Source of the DNA: Diabrotica undecimpunctata
Lineage: Eukaryota; Arthropoda; Insecta; Coleoptera; Chrysomelidae
Length of the DNA: 64,000 nucleotides
Direction: 5' to 3'
Assembly (NCBI RefSeq): GCF_040954645.1
Contig: NC_092803.1
Coordinates: forward strand, 81,196,263-81,260,262
A program made the translations under genes and the position numbers. The notes beneath the pieces are model-generated. The model was not told the origin of the DNA and searched no databases. It saw only the letters and a list, made by a program, of their open reading frames with translations. Below, one piece after another: positions 34,761-46,431 of this stretch. The number at the start of each line of letters is the position of its first letter. Positions within the stretch are counted from its first letter, which is position 1.

Positions 34761-36100
34761 TAGTAAAAGTTATTTAGGTGTATTTCTCTGAAAATATAGT
34801 TTACCTACTTATTGGAAGGTATCTTTTAATATTTTGAATTTGAAGTATTCTAATATTTAAACTTAAAAAACTTCTAGTTAATTTTCTATTCATGACTAGA
34901 AAATAAAAAAATATTGTTTTCCACACTTTTAACATTTCTGCATTTTTATGGACTTGCATTTAAAGATTCATACCAGCTGGGAGAAGATTATCCTTATTTC
35001 AATAATCGAACCAAATATTTAAGAATTTTTTACATTGACCATTAGAGCGAATATTAGAAACATTTTTTAAAATCAAAAGACTTCAATATTAATAAAAACT
35101 AGACTATCTACACTCTCTGCCACGAGAAACACATTTGATTTTTAAATTTGGTTAAACAGTGAGGTTGGTTCAGTAGAATATTTTAAACATGTGTTTGATC
35201 AACGAACGCTTTTCAAATTGTGTATATTCCAGCCAATACAATTAAAGCTTAACAATATTACTTTTAACATTTTCTCTTACTAAGTGTAATAATAAAGCTA
35301 CTAACTTATGGTACATTTCAAATAAGACGTTTTTATATATGAATTGTTATGGAGTCTTATAGTTATATATCTAAGATGGTTTCACACAATACCCCGCAAC
35401 GCGTATTTGCCCGTTTTATAGAGCTATGAGTTTAAATTTAATACTACCGTATGTTTCTTGACATAATTAATCACTGACTAATCTTTTGTAGCATATTCAG
35501 CATCAAGACAGTCTTACATAACAAACGAACTGTTAAAAGATATTTTGATATCTGGGATCTTGAAATTCGTTACAGGCTCTAAACTTTCCAAGAAAAATGG
35601 AATAGCCAGATTCCATTTCGTTAAGAAAAATTAAAATTGGAATTCAGGTGACACGCTTTGTTTGCTAATGAATCAAGCTTATACCTACACTCACGAAATC
35701 TAGAGAAAAAAAAAACAATCTGTGGAAGATATGCTGAACAATATTTAAAATAAACTTTTAGTTCCAGAATACGTTTTTAAGTAAATTTTATTTGGCTATA
35801 ATATTTTCATTATTATATACAGAGTTGTATATCTTTATAAGGACCATTACCTGCTGTGTTAGACGTACCTGAAGACAGTGCCTATGTTACCCGACTTGCA
35901 TGGCTCCTATCGAGCATGCTTACTTACTTCTCTTTCCTTATATTAACTAAAATTTACTTTATTAATGTGACTATTCTCACTTAAATGTCCTAGAAATCGC
36001 TGTACTAGTAACCTTGTTTAACCTTTTTCTAAAATTGGGTAAGCAGACATTTTTCTGTCCTTCTTCTTACATATTATTTTTGGTGCGCATTGGCTTATCC
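34761..36100. other. No recognisable gene
   Basis: AT-rich; nothing supported. Confidence 0.5.
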
Positions 36101-36104
36101 CCAT

Positions 36105-36600
36105 CATCATCCAGCTTTAAAAGTCCACTGCTAAATATAGGCATCTTCCTCGTGTTTCCAACTCCTTCTATGTTGCCCCATTTCCATTAAGTTTCTTCTT
36201 AAATTGTCAGCTCATCGTGTAGGTTGTCGACAGACGCTTGTCTTGTCTTCTCTTGGTCTTCATTCCAATAACCTCTTTGTTCATCGCCTATCCGTTATTC
36301 TAGCTACGTGTCCTGCCCATCTTCATTTTGGTCTGGCTATCCTTTCGATAACGTCAGCCACCTTGGTTCTTCTACTGGGCCAAGGTGGACGAAGAGGTCA
36401 GAAGAAGACCATTGCCTTGTAGTACAGTTTAAAGTAGGTTATATCTTTGTTCAGTGCTCATTGTGTGGCCAAGATATTAGATATTAGATTACGTCATTTT
36501 ACGATTACGCTTCTCATTATTCGAAATATTGTCTTATTTCCTGAAGCTTTTCAATAGTAACCCTATCTATCCAGAAAACCATTGCACCGGTTAAAGTTCC
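36105..36600 (-). pseudogene. LINE RT C-terminal relic
   Basis: Read on the minus strand: WAGHVARITDRR, KRLLEWRPR, SVCRQPTR, ADNLRRNLMEMGQHRRSWK, then EEDAYI-QWTF at the end. This is the standard C-terminal tail of a widespread insect LINE protein (WAGHLAR...RPPTRW.DDL...W...EEAYVQQW). It is a 3'-end fragment, as produced by 5'-truncated insertion, and is degraded by stops. Confidence 0.7.
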
Positions 36601-37624
<1,024 letters not shown>

Positions 37625-37862
37625 AAAGATTAATTATATTCTTAAATCTTTAAAAATTAATATTAAAATCTTAAATTTATTGCGACTACGTCCATAATTT
37701 TTAACAAGCCTGAGTAGACTCCTAGATCCAGGACCTTTTTTAGGTTTATTTCTTTTAATTTTTTTATAGCAGATTTTACTTTCGCTTCAATAATTGGTGG
37801 TTCGATACGTTTTCTTGTGTCTTGTATGGTGATGATAGTTCTGTTGTCTTCAAATACTGTCC
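37625..37862 (-). pseudogene. LINE RT N-terminal fragment
   Basis: The minus strand reads TVFEDNRTIITIQDTRKR, then PPIIEAKVKSAIKKLKEINL. This matches the region before the first RT motif of insect LINEs (LFEDNR...PPILESEVRxAIxxLKxxKAPGPDG). The KAPGPDG motif itself has decayed. Confidence 0.55.
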
Positions 37863-40064
37863 TGTTTTATCAATTAACGAATTTCCCGAACATCTGTTAA
37901 ATATCACACTTTTTAGTTTTTCTAAAACTGTGAAGATAATTGGAGTTTATGACTATTTCTGTTGTATAAGTGTAAAACCACTTTCAATTTTAAGTTCAAA
38001 TTTACACAAAATTCAGTTGAAACAAAAACGTTCTCGGAAAAATTTTCTTACCAAAGCATACTTTAAAATCCTCTACCAAACCGTGCCAATCCTTCACAGA
38101 ACTACAATAAAAAAGAGGATAATTTATAAAATTGTATCAAAAATTATAGCAATGTAGTCTTTCGTAACTATGAGTGTAGATTATCAGGCCGTATTTAATT
38201 CTGAGTGCAAAATATTATGTTATTATTTAATAAAAATGATATGTTGCTTTGATGACGCCATGACGTCAATAAACAATACTATTTAAAAATTAATGCAAAC
38301 GTTAGTAATTTAACGTGTCTCGATGTTTTTTGTTTACACCTAACCCAATATATATTTATACTTAAATTACATTATGAAACAAGTAAAACTGTTTTTGACC
38401 ATCACTAAACAAAAAGTCCAAAATTTTAAAAGATATTCCTTAAATCTAAAACCTTAAAATCTACATGGCCGACTACTCGGCCTATCACGACTTAGCAGGT
38501 GAATCTTAAGATTCTGATATGTATGCGATCTCAGTTGATATATTAGAATATATAAAATGTTATAACCAAACCATAAAAAATCAAAAGGTGATATAAATAT
38601 TCTTGATAATGTTTTCAAAACTCAACAGTTATAAGTAAATATTGTGTTTGTTTTGAACAATTTGAACATAAAAATAAAATTTATAAAGTAATGATTTTAT
38701 GACTGCATTTATGAATTTATTGGCAGATTTAGTGAAGGGGCGTCCAAAATTGGCTTTCATGTCACAAAAATCTATGCTGTGCGTGAAATAATATTGTAAG
38801 ACCATCTTGATAGTTTTTATGGCTTTAAATGCATATATCCGTTAGTTGTTAGAATACTGTTCTCCACAATATCAGCATTAATAATTTATATCCTCAATAT
38901 CTACTAATATTTTTATCTATCATCATGAACATGGTTAAACCCTTAGTAGAATTGTTTAGTTCGATTTTAGAACTATGTTTATCAAATAAATTGATTATAT
39001 GATCTCTTATTTGTTAGATTAAGAATTATTTAGAGGGTAAAACTAATATAAACAAATGTTTCATATTTTAATTTATATGTTTTAATCCTGGATGAAATCA
39101 CCACAATATGTTTATTTCAATAATTGCTCAAGACAAACACCTGTCAGTTCTTCAACTACAATTTTTTCTTTCTTTTTTATTTAACTCTTTTCAACTACAC
39201 TGAGAAATGGTACTTTATAAAATATCTACAACAAACATTACTGATGGTATTGAAATCTTTTACCTTATACCACAATTTCTTTGCTTACATATTAAATATA
39301 AGTTTCTTAGTGTGTCTTCAAAAGTATACTTTATCTACATCTACTAGTCCCTACTAGATATCAACTATCTATATAATATACAGTAATAACGAATATATAT
39401 TATATGCATATACCATCTCAAAAAATAAAGAATTAGATATATCAATAATCCTATAATTAGACTTTTAACATGAAATATTAAGCAGTAGTTAAAGAACTGA
39501 TGTTCAGATTTGAGTGATACCAACTTATTGCACATGAGTCCCAATAGAGTACATTCATTTTTACTAATTTCATTTAGATATTTAAGATCCAGTATTAATT
39601 GTTTATATTTATATAATAAGTTCTCGATAATAAAATTATGAAAAGCGCTACCCTTTATAAAGAGCGAATAAGAAACAGATTAAAGCCTGTTACAGTTCTT
39701 TCTTACAGACGAAAAAAGTACATTAGAAATAATATTACATAAATATATTAAGTTTAAGATTTTTATAAATAAGGCATAGGTAATGACTTTCTATAATTCA
39801 ATATTATATTTTAATAATGAGGTATAAAATAATTAGTATGTATAAAAACAATGTCTTAAAGTACAGCTCTAATTTTTTCTATTAAAACAAATTGGCTTCA
39901 CTCAAAATCTTTAATTATGTATTTCTTCTAAACATCCTCTATCTAATTTTAAAATAGTGTGTTAGCCATTATGTACATTAGGAGGAACAATCGGTGTGAT
40001 ATGTACAATTAAAACAGAACTAAAATAGACTCAACAACAGAATATACAATATACAGACCTACTT
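37863..40064 (-). other. VAChT downstream region
   Basis: The VAChT 3' UTR must start at 40064 and run left. No unambiguous poly(A) signal could be chosen, since TTTAAT/TTTATA-type variants occur many times in this AT-rich DNA. No ChAT exon or other coding exon was recognised. Confidence 0.4.
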
Positions 40065-41795
40065 TTAGAATCCCTGTTTGAAAGGATTACCTCCAGTGGA
40101 TTGCACTTGGGGCCTAAACGGATTTGCTGTCTCTGGCTGTTGGGGTAACACTCTTCCTTGAGGACGAGGAGGGGGCTGTTGCTGGAACTGCGTTTCTTGG
40201 TAAGGCTCTTCCTGTTGCTGGTAGCCTTGCTGTTGGTAGCCTTGTTGCTGATACCCTTGTTGCTGGTAACCTTGTTGCTGGTATCCTTGTTGTTGGTAAC
40301 CTTGTTGTTGATAGCTTGCACTGAAATTCGTTTCTTGTTGTTTGTATTCAAGATGGTTTTGGACTTCGCCACTGATGGGTTTTTGGTCTTGCATTGTGTA
40401 TGTCTGATACTCTTTGTTAGGAGGATCTTGCATTAGGATGTTTGCTTCATTTTCAAAAGGTTTAAAGTCGTAAATATGCTTAAGATACACTAGCACTGGG
40501 GCATAAAGAAGATTGCTAAAAGCTATTAGTACATTAAGGGCTGTAAACCCTATAGCTTCTACTACACCACCTGCGATAATAGGCCCTACTGCGTATGCTA
40601 GAGAATACGAAATGTCTGCTATGGCGTATATGCTGCCGTACACCGAAACGTATCGAACGTCCACCAGGTAACCGAGAGTAGGGAGGAGTGCTGTGTCGAT
40701 TAAGGCGATGCCAAAGCATATGATGCATATAGGGACCATTAGAAAGATGTAAGAGTCTGCAAATGGAATTATAAAGCAGGATAAGCCTTCCAGTGCTAAT
40801 CCTCCGGCGGCCATCAGCCATTGGTATTGAGGATATTTCTTTGCCATCTTGACGGTAATAATAACTCCGAATACGTGGGGAAAGAACGCCGGTAGCCAAA
40901 CGATGCCGACTTTCCAGTTTTCCGTGGTTAAATTGTCTTCCATCCAAAGACTTATGGTAGGTTCTAGGAATGCCAAAGCTACGTTTGACATCATGAGGGC
41001 TCCAGCGCATACCGCTATGTATTTGTCCATAAAAAGCCTCCAGATAGGTACGCCGGGCGGTTTTGCCATTTGAGCTTCTTTGATTTGGGTTTTTAAAGGT
41101 TTCATAACCAGAAGTAGCATAAATCCGTCTATGAGGGAAACGAAAGCCAAGATCAGGAATGGTACTTCCTTCCCGGCGAACTGGTAAAGAGCTCCCCCGA
41201 ACGGAGGCGCTACGAGGCAGCCAAAACTGATGAAAGCCAGCGCGATTCCGAGAGCTTTCGATCGTTCGTTCTCTTCTGTGAATCGATCGGCGATCATGGC
41301 GAGCCCTGAGGTGTCTGCGAACGCCGAACCGACCCCCTGGAGACTTCTGGCGAAGAACAGGAGACCGTAGCTCCGGCCACAGGCGAACACTGCTGTCGAT
41401 AGAAACATGATCGTCAACCCTATCATCATGGGAATGTCGTAGCCTATGCGGTCTATGAGTGCTCCGGAGAATGGGTTTACCATGAGCTGGACGATGGCCT
41501 TGGAGGCGAATAGGATGCCGGTAGCCTGGTCCTGGCCATGGTGGTCGTGCTTGTATGGCGTACCTGGTGGAAGAGACACGTTTCCCGGAACCGGATAATC
41601 TTCGTAGGCTCCTATATACCGTAGGTAGTCCGGAATAATGGGCACTATAACCATGTAAAGCATGTTGTCTAACAGCAGAGCTATTGACACTATTACTAAC
41701 ACTAGTTTTCTTTGGGTCCGGGGTTCCTGGAGCTTCGTCCAGACGACTTCTTTCAGTTCGGAGAACTCCATGTTGATTATCGGTATCGTCGTCAT
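40065..41795 (-). CDS. VAChT: Vesicular acetylcholine transporter (SLC18A3 family)
   Basis: A 576-aa proton/acetylcholine antiporter that loads acetylcholine into synaptic vesicles of cholinergic neurons. It is a major-facilitator fold with about 12 membrane segments. TM1 (about 31-57) contains LLLDNMLYMVIVPIIPDYL with D43. The luminal loop (58-90) has an N-glycosylation site at N72. RIGYD at 117-120 is the loop 2/3 motif, and FARSLQGVGSAFAD (148-161) and PPFGGALYQ are SLC18 signatures. D394 in TM10 (AIADISYSLAYAVGP) lies where the transport-essential Asp of vertebrate VAChT sits. The cytosolic tail (about 440-576) is Gln-rich with seven YQQQ repeats. The ATG is in a CCACCATGA context, and the CDS is one exon with an acceptor 98 bp upstream. 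It shares strand and locus with the ChAT exon at 50.9 kb, as in the conserved cholinergic gene locus. Confidence 0.97.
   Translation of the reverse strand: MTTIPIINMEFSELKEVVWTKLQEPRTQRKLVLVIVSIALLLDNMLYMVIVPIIPDYLRYIGAYEDYPVPGNVSLPPGTPYKHDHHGQDQATGILFASKAIVQLMVNPFSGALIDRIGYDIPMMIGLTIMFLSTAVFACGRSYGLLFFARSLQGVGSAFADTSGLAMIADRFTEENERSKALGIALAFISFGCLVAPPFGGALYQFAGKEVPFLILAFVSLIDGFMLLLVMKPLKTQIKEAQMAKPPGVPIWRLFMDKYIAVCAGALMMSNVALAFLEPTISLWMEDNLTTENWKVGIVWLPAFFPHVFGVIITVKMAKKYPQYQWLMAAGGLALEGLSCFIIPFADSYIFLMVPICIICFGIALIDTALLPTLGYLVDVRYVSVYGSIYAIADISYSLAYAVGPIIAGGVVEAIGFTALNVLIAFSNLLYAPVLVYLKHIYDFKPFENEANILMQDPPNKEYQTYTMQDQKPISGEVQNHLEYKQQETNFSASYQQQGYQQQGYQQQGYQQQGYQQQGYQQQGYQQQEEPYQETQFQQQPPPRPQGRVLPQQPETANPFRPQVQSTGGNPFKQGF
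40212..40313 (-). repeat. 15-bp coding repeat, seven YQQQ(G) units
   Basis: It encodes residues 495-528 of VAChT: six YQQQG units and a terminal YQQQE. Synonymous CAA/CAG and GGT/GGC/GGA/GGG changes differ between units, so it is not a fresh slippage product. Such an array in the cytosolic tail could vary in length between alleles. Confidence 0.95.
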
Positions 41796-41893
41796 GGTGG
41801 AGATGTTCGTGGTTGTGGTGGTTGTGTATTACGTTCAATGTGACCTACTCGGTGGGTTGCAGTGGGGGGTAGCGCAGTGCCATCCGTCTTAAC
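41796..41893 (-). other. VAChT 5' UTR with splice acceptor and upstream ORF
   Basis: On the minus strand TACTAAT (branch point) is followed by TTGACTTCTTCTGTTCAG|G with the exon starting at 41893. The 98-nt leader holds an upstream ATG opening a 12-codon ORF that ends in TAG before the main ATG, a possible translational brake. The upstream exon is probably near 50.8-51.2 kb. Confidence 0.75.
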
Positions 41894-42242
41894 CTGAACA
41901 GAAGAAGTCAATTAGTATGTTTTCTTCAATTGGATTGGGTGGGGAGGCACTGCGCATAACCCCCCGCACCCCAGTTTTACATATAACTTTATAAATATGG
42001 TAAAATGAGGTTTGTTTTATACCGTTCTTTTAAGATTGGGGCAGTTTGTAAATTTTGTAACATTTTCATTAATCATTAAACATTAACTGAATTAATTTTT
42101 TATTAAAAAATATTAAAATATTTATGTCGTGAGTAAAATTTTATATACCTAGTGAATAATATTAAATATTAAAAATACAAGCTTATCCGTTTGAAACAGG
42201 TAGTAAAATTAAGATGAATTTGACCGTTACTTGATGACTAAA

Positions 42243-42563
42243 AATAAAACACTGAAAACTTTTGTTTGCCAAACTTACAAAAATTTATTTTAAATTATTA
42301 TCACTACAGCTATTTCGACCAGAGTGCCTTTCTCAAGTGACCTATTTTTGGTATATGTTTACACTTTATAGTCTTTAACTGAATAAGTTGAGGAACGGGA
42401 ACTGTTTTTTTCAAGTTGGTCATTCAGAATTATGTCTGTATTTTTTAATTTGTTGATTTCCATTGATTCTTCACATTCAAAATAATGTGAATGTGAAGAT
42501 ATAATAATAATTTAAAATAAATTTTGTGATAGTGTCAAAAACAAAAGTTTTCAGTGTTTTATT
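42243..42563. repeat. Foldback/MITE with AATAAAACACTGAAAAC ends
   Basis: Left AATAAAACACTGAAAACTTT and right inverted AATAAAACACTGAAAACTTT are identical. The match resumes inward through AAATTTATTTTAAATTATTA. Total length is about 320 bp. The interior has a minus-strand CTTGAGA-hairpin-GAAA motif (42312-42336), typical of widespread insect repeats. Confidence 0.75.
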
Positions 42564-43069
42564 GTTAGATTCCAAGTATTAGTATATAATTATGTTGTCA
42601 TTCATAAATTTTCAAAACAGGGACAATATTTTGTAAATATTGATTATAAAAATACCCATCACATTTAAAAAGAGCCTAAACTAATATTTTTTACTATCGC
42701 ATGTTAGTAATGTAATAAAAAAGCTTAAATAAAATAGAAAAGTACCAGTGCAAATCAGGTGAACGAATAGTTTGTTTTAATCAACTAATTAAGATATTGC
42801 AAAAGACTGATATGTCTGGTACACTCTTGACTGATATGTTTTGTACACACAATTAAGATATTTTATGTTGGATTTGGCGTTTGAACCTTTGTGAAATTAT
42901 ATTATAAAGACGGAGCATGTCATAAAAACAAGCAAAAAGTGTAAACTACGAGAATTTAAAACATAAAAGTGAAACCACAAATGAAGATATGTGCTGGTTT
43001 TAGATAAACACGAATAATAGTGGAAAAAATTAGTGGAGATAGATATAAGAAGCGCATTAATACTATTCG

Positions 43070-44110
43070 TCATAATTGTAGCGGACGTACATCAAAACGC
43101 ATGCCTGTGTATTTCTCAACATCGTCCAATTTTAGATAACGTGCAATTTGCAAGAGACATGATCCAAATTTATTAATACCAACTACTTGATTAGTGCACT
43201 TTCGTTTATCATACTGTAAGAAAATCGGATCTGTACTTAAATTTTTGGGGCGCAATAATAAATACTACGGGCCTGCGTAGCGCAAGCGGTAGGATGCTTG
43301 ACTCGCAAGCCGGTGGTCCGGGGTTCGAATCCCACCGCCGGCAAGAACATCTAGACATTTTAAAAATGTCTATAGGCCCCAGGTCGACTCAGCCTGAATA
43401 AAAATGAGTACCTTGGGTAAAACCAGGGGTAATAATAGACGGTTGAAGCGTAGCACTGACCATGTTACCTTCCTTGTATACCGTAGGCCCTAGATATAGC
43501 AGACTACCCTGCTATAATCCCAAAGCCGCGACAGCGGTATAAAACGGGAGACTATTATTATAATAAATACTACTTTGCATAGCTAGCACCAACTGTAAAA
43601 CGTGGTGCCATCACAGTTTTAGATGGTCGAATAATAATAAGCAATATGCTTCCTTCTTCCTTGATAACATGTAAGCGTAAATCGTACAATTCACATCTTC
43701 TGCAACTGCCAAAGAGACCGCAAATGGCTACCACCTTTAAAAATAAATATGTAATGTCCGGAGCATCTGTGCAAAACTTCAGCAAATCGTCTTCCTTGAA
43801 TGCATAGACGTTCCAGACCACGCTATTCTTGCTAACTACCTTGATATATGCACACACTTTTACAAATGATTTTAAATCAACCCCTCTGTTCATCCTCAAC
43901 ATAATTTTCAATTTCAAATGGATAGCCCTTATAGTCGACGCCTTGTACTGTACCGACATTTTCTGAAAGTAAGCAAGCACAACTCGTTCATTTGTACCTG
44001 TTATATTTTGCTCTTCCATCCATTTAATGAACTTGTCGTATTCTTTTTAAAGTTTTTTCTGATTTTTGCGCTATTATCTGCTATTTTGCTTTGGTATTTA
44101 AGTAACCAAT
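43070..44110 (-). pseudogene. Crypton-like tyrosine recombinase relic, split by a SINE
   Basis: The N-terminal part (44110-43580) reads EYDKFIKWMEEQNI, NERVVLAYFQKMSVQYKAST and LRMNRGVDLKSFVKVCAYI, then LKVVAICGLFGSCRRCELYD with the R of the R..HxR..Y recombinase signature. After the SINE it continues RPKNLSTDPIFLQYDKRKC, NQVVGINKFGSCLLQIAR and YLKLDDVEKYTG, then loses frame just where the HxxRRT box should follow. This is the domesticated/Crypton-type recombinase family common in insects, with the catalytic end destroyed. One in-frame stop (AK*YLLLRPKN) lies at the SINE target itself. No Crypton termini were identified. Confidence 0.7.
43255..43573 (+). mobile_element. tRNA-derived SINE with 14-bp TSD
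   Basis: The body at 43269-43559 begins GGGCCTGCGTAGCGCAAGCG. The A box (TAGCGCAAGCGG, 43278) and B box (GGTTCGAATCC, from about 43322) are nearly perfect, making a strong internal pol III promoter. The tRNA-like head (about 75 nt) is followed by a tRNA-unrelated body and an ATTATT-type tail. ATAATAAATACTAC flanks it at 43255-43268 and 43560-43573. It interrupts the recombinase relic, so it is the younger of the two. No U33-type anticodon loop was found, so the parent tRNA is unassigned. Confidence 0.9.
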
Positions 44111-44362
44111 GTTAGAACTCATTTGTAAGCAATATACAACCAGTAATAAAAATCAAACTTATGTGACAGATTGCAAATTAACTTTTGTTTTTCTCATTTT
44201 CACAACCACGAAAGGTAAATTAATGTACATCACAAATTCAACCATTTTACATTATTAGCTCTTATTTAAATGTTTGTAGTAATAATACATGATTTCAAAG
44301 TGCACCAATAAAAAAATAGCGTAAAGTATTCGTGGATAACTGATCTTTAAAACAATTGCTCT

Positions 44363-44399
44363 ATTTCGAGCACTCCGGCTGCGCCGTCGTGCTCGAAAT
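44363..44399. repeat. Perfect hairpin ATTTCGAGCAC / GTGCTCGAAAT
   Basis: An 11-bp stem with a GC-rich 15-nt loop. It stands out in AT-rich intron sequence. Function unknown; it may be an end fragment of an inverted-repeat element. Confidence 0.7.
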
Positions 44400-44464
44400 C
44401 GGGCTCGTTCTAAATCGACGAAGATTATATTTAAAGGTTGTTTTGTCGTTCTACTTTGCAATTC

Positions 44465-44685
44465 ATCGCATTTCTGACTATATGTCCATTCATAGGTCCT
44501 CCATTAGTCTCCATTCTCAATTTCCTCAGAGTATATGTTAAACAGCAAGGGGTGATAGTATACGATAGACGATGTTTGATTCCAGTAAAGATTACTAATA
44601 ATTCTAAGATCACAGGTGTTTATTCAAATATTTGTTAATATCTCCATCAGCTTGTCGTATTTGACTGTATCGAACGCTTTATGGA
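44465..44685 (-). pseudogene. LINE RT fragment
   Basis: The minus strand reads KAFDTVKYDKLMEIL, then DLRIISNLYWNQTSSI, then HPLLFNIYSEEIEN. This matches the RT block KAFDRVxHDKLxEIL...DIRIIxNLYWNQTA...LSPLLFNLYSEEI. It is an internal slice with both ends missing. It abuts a second RT fragment of opposite strand at 44686. Confidence 0.7.
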
Positions 44686-45380
44686 CGGTACGGACGATAT
44701 ACGATGGAAGACGTTAGAAGAAAGGATACCAGCACGATGGAAGGAAAACATAATAGTGCCCATCCACAAAAAACGGGACAAAACAAAATGCGCGAATTAT
44801 AGAGGAATTTCACTCCTAAACACGGCATATAAAACCCTCTCAAACATCATTCTTAGTAGACTAATCCCTTATGCTGAAAATGTCCTAGGCGAATATCAAG
44901 CCGGTTTTAGGGCAAACAGATCAACTATTCACGCTGAGACAACTTTTAGAAAATGGATGGGAGTATAACAGACCCATACACATAGACTTTCGACAGGCAT
45001 ATGATAGCGTAGAAAGAAGCCAGATATGGAATGCCATGGCGGAGTTCTCAGTACCAAAGAAACTCATTCGGATGACCAAAGTCTGTATGGAGGGTGGAAT
45101 ATCTAAAGTACGTGTAAATAATAAACTGTCTGGCAGCTTTGAAATCAACAGTGGACTCAAACAGGGTGATGCGGTATCTCCACTACTTTTTAACCTTGTA
45201 TTAGAGAAAACCATAAGGTCGGCCGAAATAAAAACAGAATTGCTATCGGTTCAAGGTACCAAGCTATTACTCGCATATGCAGATGACATAGATCTCGTTG
45301 GAAACTCCATCCTATCCACGAAAGACATCTTCAACAAGGTGGAAGGAGCAACAAGTGAAGTAGGGCTTATTGTTCAATAA
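44686..45380 (+). pseudogene. LINE RT fragment (different family)
   Basis: Reads IPARWKENIIVPIHKKRDKT, CANYRGISLLNTAYKTLSNI, EYQAGFRANRST, a one-base frameshift near 44920, then LRQLLENGWEYNRPIHIDFR, QAYDSVERSQIW, GLKQGDAVSPLLFNLVLEK and the catalytic YADDIDLVG (near 45278). RT palm motifs are otherwise well kept. It ends in frame at TAA 45378. The endonuclease and C-terminus are absent. Its orientation is opposite to the fragment on its left and their sequences are not related. Confidence 0.8.
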
Positions 45381-45984
45381 TGCAATATTCACTTATACTT
45401 TAATATACTATATAATATTTTACAACTTGTATTATAAAAATAAATCCCATGCCTTTAGCCAACCAATTCCTTTTACAAAAAATTTCCCTGCAACTGAATA
45501 ACGGATATATTTCCATTATAATTATAAGAGTTAAGTAATCCACGAGAAACAATACAGAGAAAAATAGAATTGCTTTATAGTTATTTTGTTAATTTAATTG
45601 CAAATTATAAAACAAGCCGTTAATTAGAGTAGTAGCAAGTTTTCTTAAATGCTTGAAAAATCACATCATATTGTTTAACCTTAGATCATCAATATGGAAT
45701 TAGTTTTCTGTTTTTATATACAGTTATAAAAAACGATATAATATAAAATAAATGATAAATTTGACATCTAATCACAATTATATTTAAGTTTTCTTTTTTT
45801 TCTTTGTCAATTGTTTTTTATACTAAACAATTTAAATATTTGTTGTGTTTCAGACCATAAAACTATTAAGTTGTAATATTGCCTTCCTTATTTTGGTGAC
45901 ATCATGATCTATAGTGGTCAATTATCCAGTTTATTGTTGTAAAAACGCAAACTGTCTACATAAAGTTACCTTGGATGTCTAATG

Positions 45985-46420
45985 AAAAATTTTTATGTTT
46001 GTCTGCAGCAGTTCTGAAGAGTTCTATCATTGTTTTCCGTTCTACTGCTTTAAATTTTTCAACCAGGACGTGCGTCGTTTCTCCGGTAATCTTTTTCCTT
46101 CCACTTTCCCTTGGATAACCAATCGCATCAACTCATATTCTTCATTTCTTAGTATGTAACCAAAGTATTTCATTTTTCTTTCCTTTATAGTATTAAGTGT
46201 TTGTTTTTCTTTTTTCGTCTTTCTTAATGTATCTGTGTTTGTTACGTGTTATGTATATGATATTTTCCACATCCTTTGATAACACCACATCTCAAAGCTG
46301 GAAAGTCTGTTTAAGTTGCGTCCGTAATTTTCCAGGCTTCAACTCCATATAAAACGTCAGAGAATTCGTAGCATCACAATACTCTAGTTCTAAAACAGCT
46401 TTAAATAACTTGTGTAGCGC
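45985..46420 (-). pseudogene. LINE RT C-terminal relic
   Basis: The minus strand reads YGVEAWKITDAT near 46355 (RT C-terminal LYGxExW), then SKGKWKEKDY near 46105, then RTLQNCCRQT. This fits the tail of insect LINE RT proteins (GKIEGKRG.GR...W.KNLR). It ends next to the Tc1 element at 46432. Confidence 0.55.
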
Positions 46421-46431
46421 TGGAAATATAT

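Noticed and set aside
40534..41838. 434-codon minus-strand ORF overlapping VAChT
   Set aside because: Off-frame reading of the VAChT exon. It opens with TTG rather than ATG, is Arg/His/Ser-rich, and has no domain.
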